NCBI GenBank assembly: GCA_030609245.1
Contig: JAUWCP010000131.1
Coordinates: 1-6,664, forward strand
Direction: 5' to 3'
DNA: 6,664 nucleotides
Source of the DNA: Hyphomicrobium sp.
Lineage (GTDB): Bacteria > Pseudomonadota > Alphaproteobacteria > Rhizobiales > Hyphomicrobiaceae
A program made the position numbers and the translations under genes. The notes under the pieces are model-generated. The model did no database searches. It worked only from the letters and a program-made list of their open reading frames with translations, and was not told the origin of the DNA. Position 1 is the stretch's first letter. The number at the start of each line of letters is the position of its first letter. Positions 5,798 through 6,664 of the stretch are shown here, piece after piece.

Positions 5798-6664
5798 ATG
5801 AGACCCAAGACGCCCCGCCCAATCCTTCTCAAGAACTACCGGCCTCCTGGGTACCTGATCGACAAGGTAGACCTCGACGTTGCGCTGCATCCCAAACGCA
5901 CGCGCATACGCTCGCGCTTGAGTGTACGCGCAAACCTGAAGGTGCGCGGCAAGCGGGAACCATTGCGTCTTGACGGCACGCACATGGAACTGGCTGAGAT
6001 CAGCGTCAATCGAAAGAAACTTGCGCCGAAGGACTACAAACTCACCGACACCTCGCTGACACTCACGAAGACGCCAGCAAAGCCTTTCACGCTTGAGATT
6101 GTCACCTTCGTCAATCCCGAAGCAAACAAAGCGCTGCAGGGCCTCTATCGCACCAACGGCGTTTACTGCACGCAGTGCGAGGCCGAAGGCTTCCGGCGCA
6201 TCACCTATTTCCTCGACCGCCCTGACGTGCTTGCCACCTACTCCGTCCGTATCGAGGCGGACCCGGAGGAAGCACCCGTGCTGCTGGCCAATGGCAACCT
6301 ACTGGAGCGCGGCCTCGTCGACGGCGGCAAGCGTCATTATGCGGTTTGGCGCGATCCCTTCCCCAAGCCCTCCTACCTTTTTGCTCTCGTCGGCGGCGAC
6401 TTGTCCTCCATCGCTTCCAGCTTTCAGACCATGTCAGGGCGCGAGGTGGACCTGCGCATCTACATTGAGCACGGCAAGGACGAACGCGCCGCTTGGGCCA
6501 TGGACTCACTCAAGCGCTCCATACGGTGGGACGAGGAACGTTTCGGCCGCGAATATGATCTCGACGTGTTTAACATTGTCGCCGTCTCCGACTTCAATAT
6601 GGGCGCGATGGAGAACAAGGGGCTCAACGTCTTCAATGATCGCCTCATCCTCGCCTCACCCGAG
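5798..6664 (+). CDS. pepN: aminopeptidase N (M1 family), N-terminal part (cut by window edge)
   Basis: This is a cytoplasmic zinc metallo-aminopeptidase that removes N-terminal residues from peptides during protein turnover. The gene runs off the right edge; 289 codons are present, against about 870 in E. coli PepN. The beta-rich N-terminal domain starts with KNYRPPGYLIDKVDLDV. The substrate-recognition segment YCTQCEAEGFRRITYFLDRP is at 123-142. WRDPFPKPSYLFALVGGD follows, and the exopeptidase motif GAMENKG is at 269-275. The zinc-binding HExxH should come roughly 15 residues past the edge, so activity cannot be confirmed here. The ATG at 5798 is the only ATG start available after an in-frame stop at 5759-5761, but its ribosome-binding site is weak. 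No signal peptide is visible. It has no metabolic tie to the neighbouring sugar genes. Confidence 0.95.
   Translation, partial: MRPKTPRPILLKNYRPPGYLIDKVDLDVALHPKRTRIRSRLSVRANLKVRGKREPLRLDGTHMELAEISVNRKKLAPKDYKLTDTSLTLTKTPAKPFTLEIVTFVNPEANKALQGLYRTNGVYCTQCEAEGFRRITYFLDRPDVLATYSVRIEADPEEAPVLLANGNLLERGLVDGGKRHYAVWRDPFPKPSYLFALVGGDLSSIASSFQTMSGREVDLRIYIEHGKDERAAWAMDSLKRSIRWDEERFGREYDLDVFNIVAVSDFNMGAMENKGLNVFNDRLILASPE

Noticed and set aside
1..6664. Mobile element, CRISPR array, tRNA/rRNA or phage genes
   Set aside because: I saw no transposase or integrase, no terminal repeats, no regularly spaced repeats and no RNA gene signatures; all long intact frames are explained by metabolic genes.

Overview
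This 6.7 kb window is a compact central-carbon locus for glucose activation and the oxidative pentose phosphate pathway, followed by the start of an unrelated housekeeping peptidase gene. Six protein genes fill almost all of it. The GC-rich coding bias, the style of the proteins and a -35/-10 pair that closely matches the alphaproteobacterial housekeeping promoter (CTTGAC-N17-CTATAT) suggest an alphaproteobacterium, perhaps of the Hyphomicrobiales. That placement is an inference from sequence style, not a database match.

Layout: four genes lie on the minus strand, read from about 4706 down to 1. They are a ROK-family sugar kinase of the (polyphosphate) glucokinase type (4706-3918), transketolase tkt (3812-1737), short-form decarboxylating 6-phosphogluconate dehydrogenase gnd (1684-668) and glucose-6-phosphate dehydrogenase zwf (671 to the window edge, C-terminus missing). 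gnd and zwf overlap by 4 bases (ATGA), and tkt and gnd are 52 bp apart, so tkt-gnd-zwf is very likely one operon. The kinase could be its first gene or a separate unit, because a weak terminator-like hairpin and a 12-bp operator-like palindrome lie between it and tkt. Divergently on the plus strand are 6-phosphogluconolactonase pgl (4930-5661) and then pepN, aminopeptidase N (5798 to the window edge, only the N-terminal 289 codons present).

Together the kinase, Zwf, Pgl and Gnd take glucose to ribulose 5-phosphate and CO2, and transketolase links the pentoses back to glycolytic sugars. Ribose-5-phosphate isomerase, the epimerase, transaldolase and the Entner-Doudoroff genes are not in the window. 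Sequence features suggest that Zwf uses NADP+ and Gnd prefers NAD+.

I do not see an undescribed defence, mobile or RNA system here. The points that merit a second look are regulatory and biochemical: a perfect palindrome of the LacI/GalR operator type just ahead of tkt that resembles the E. coli PurR box, a promoter embedded in a long inverted repeat ahead of pepN, a hairpin at the tkt/gnd junction, and altered motifs in the ROK kinase and in the thiamine-diphosphate site of transketolase. The longest stretch without a gene is the 223-bp divergent intergenic region (4707-4929).
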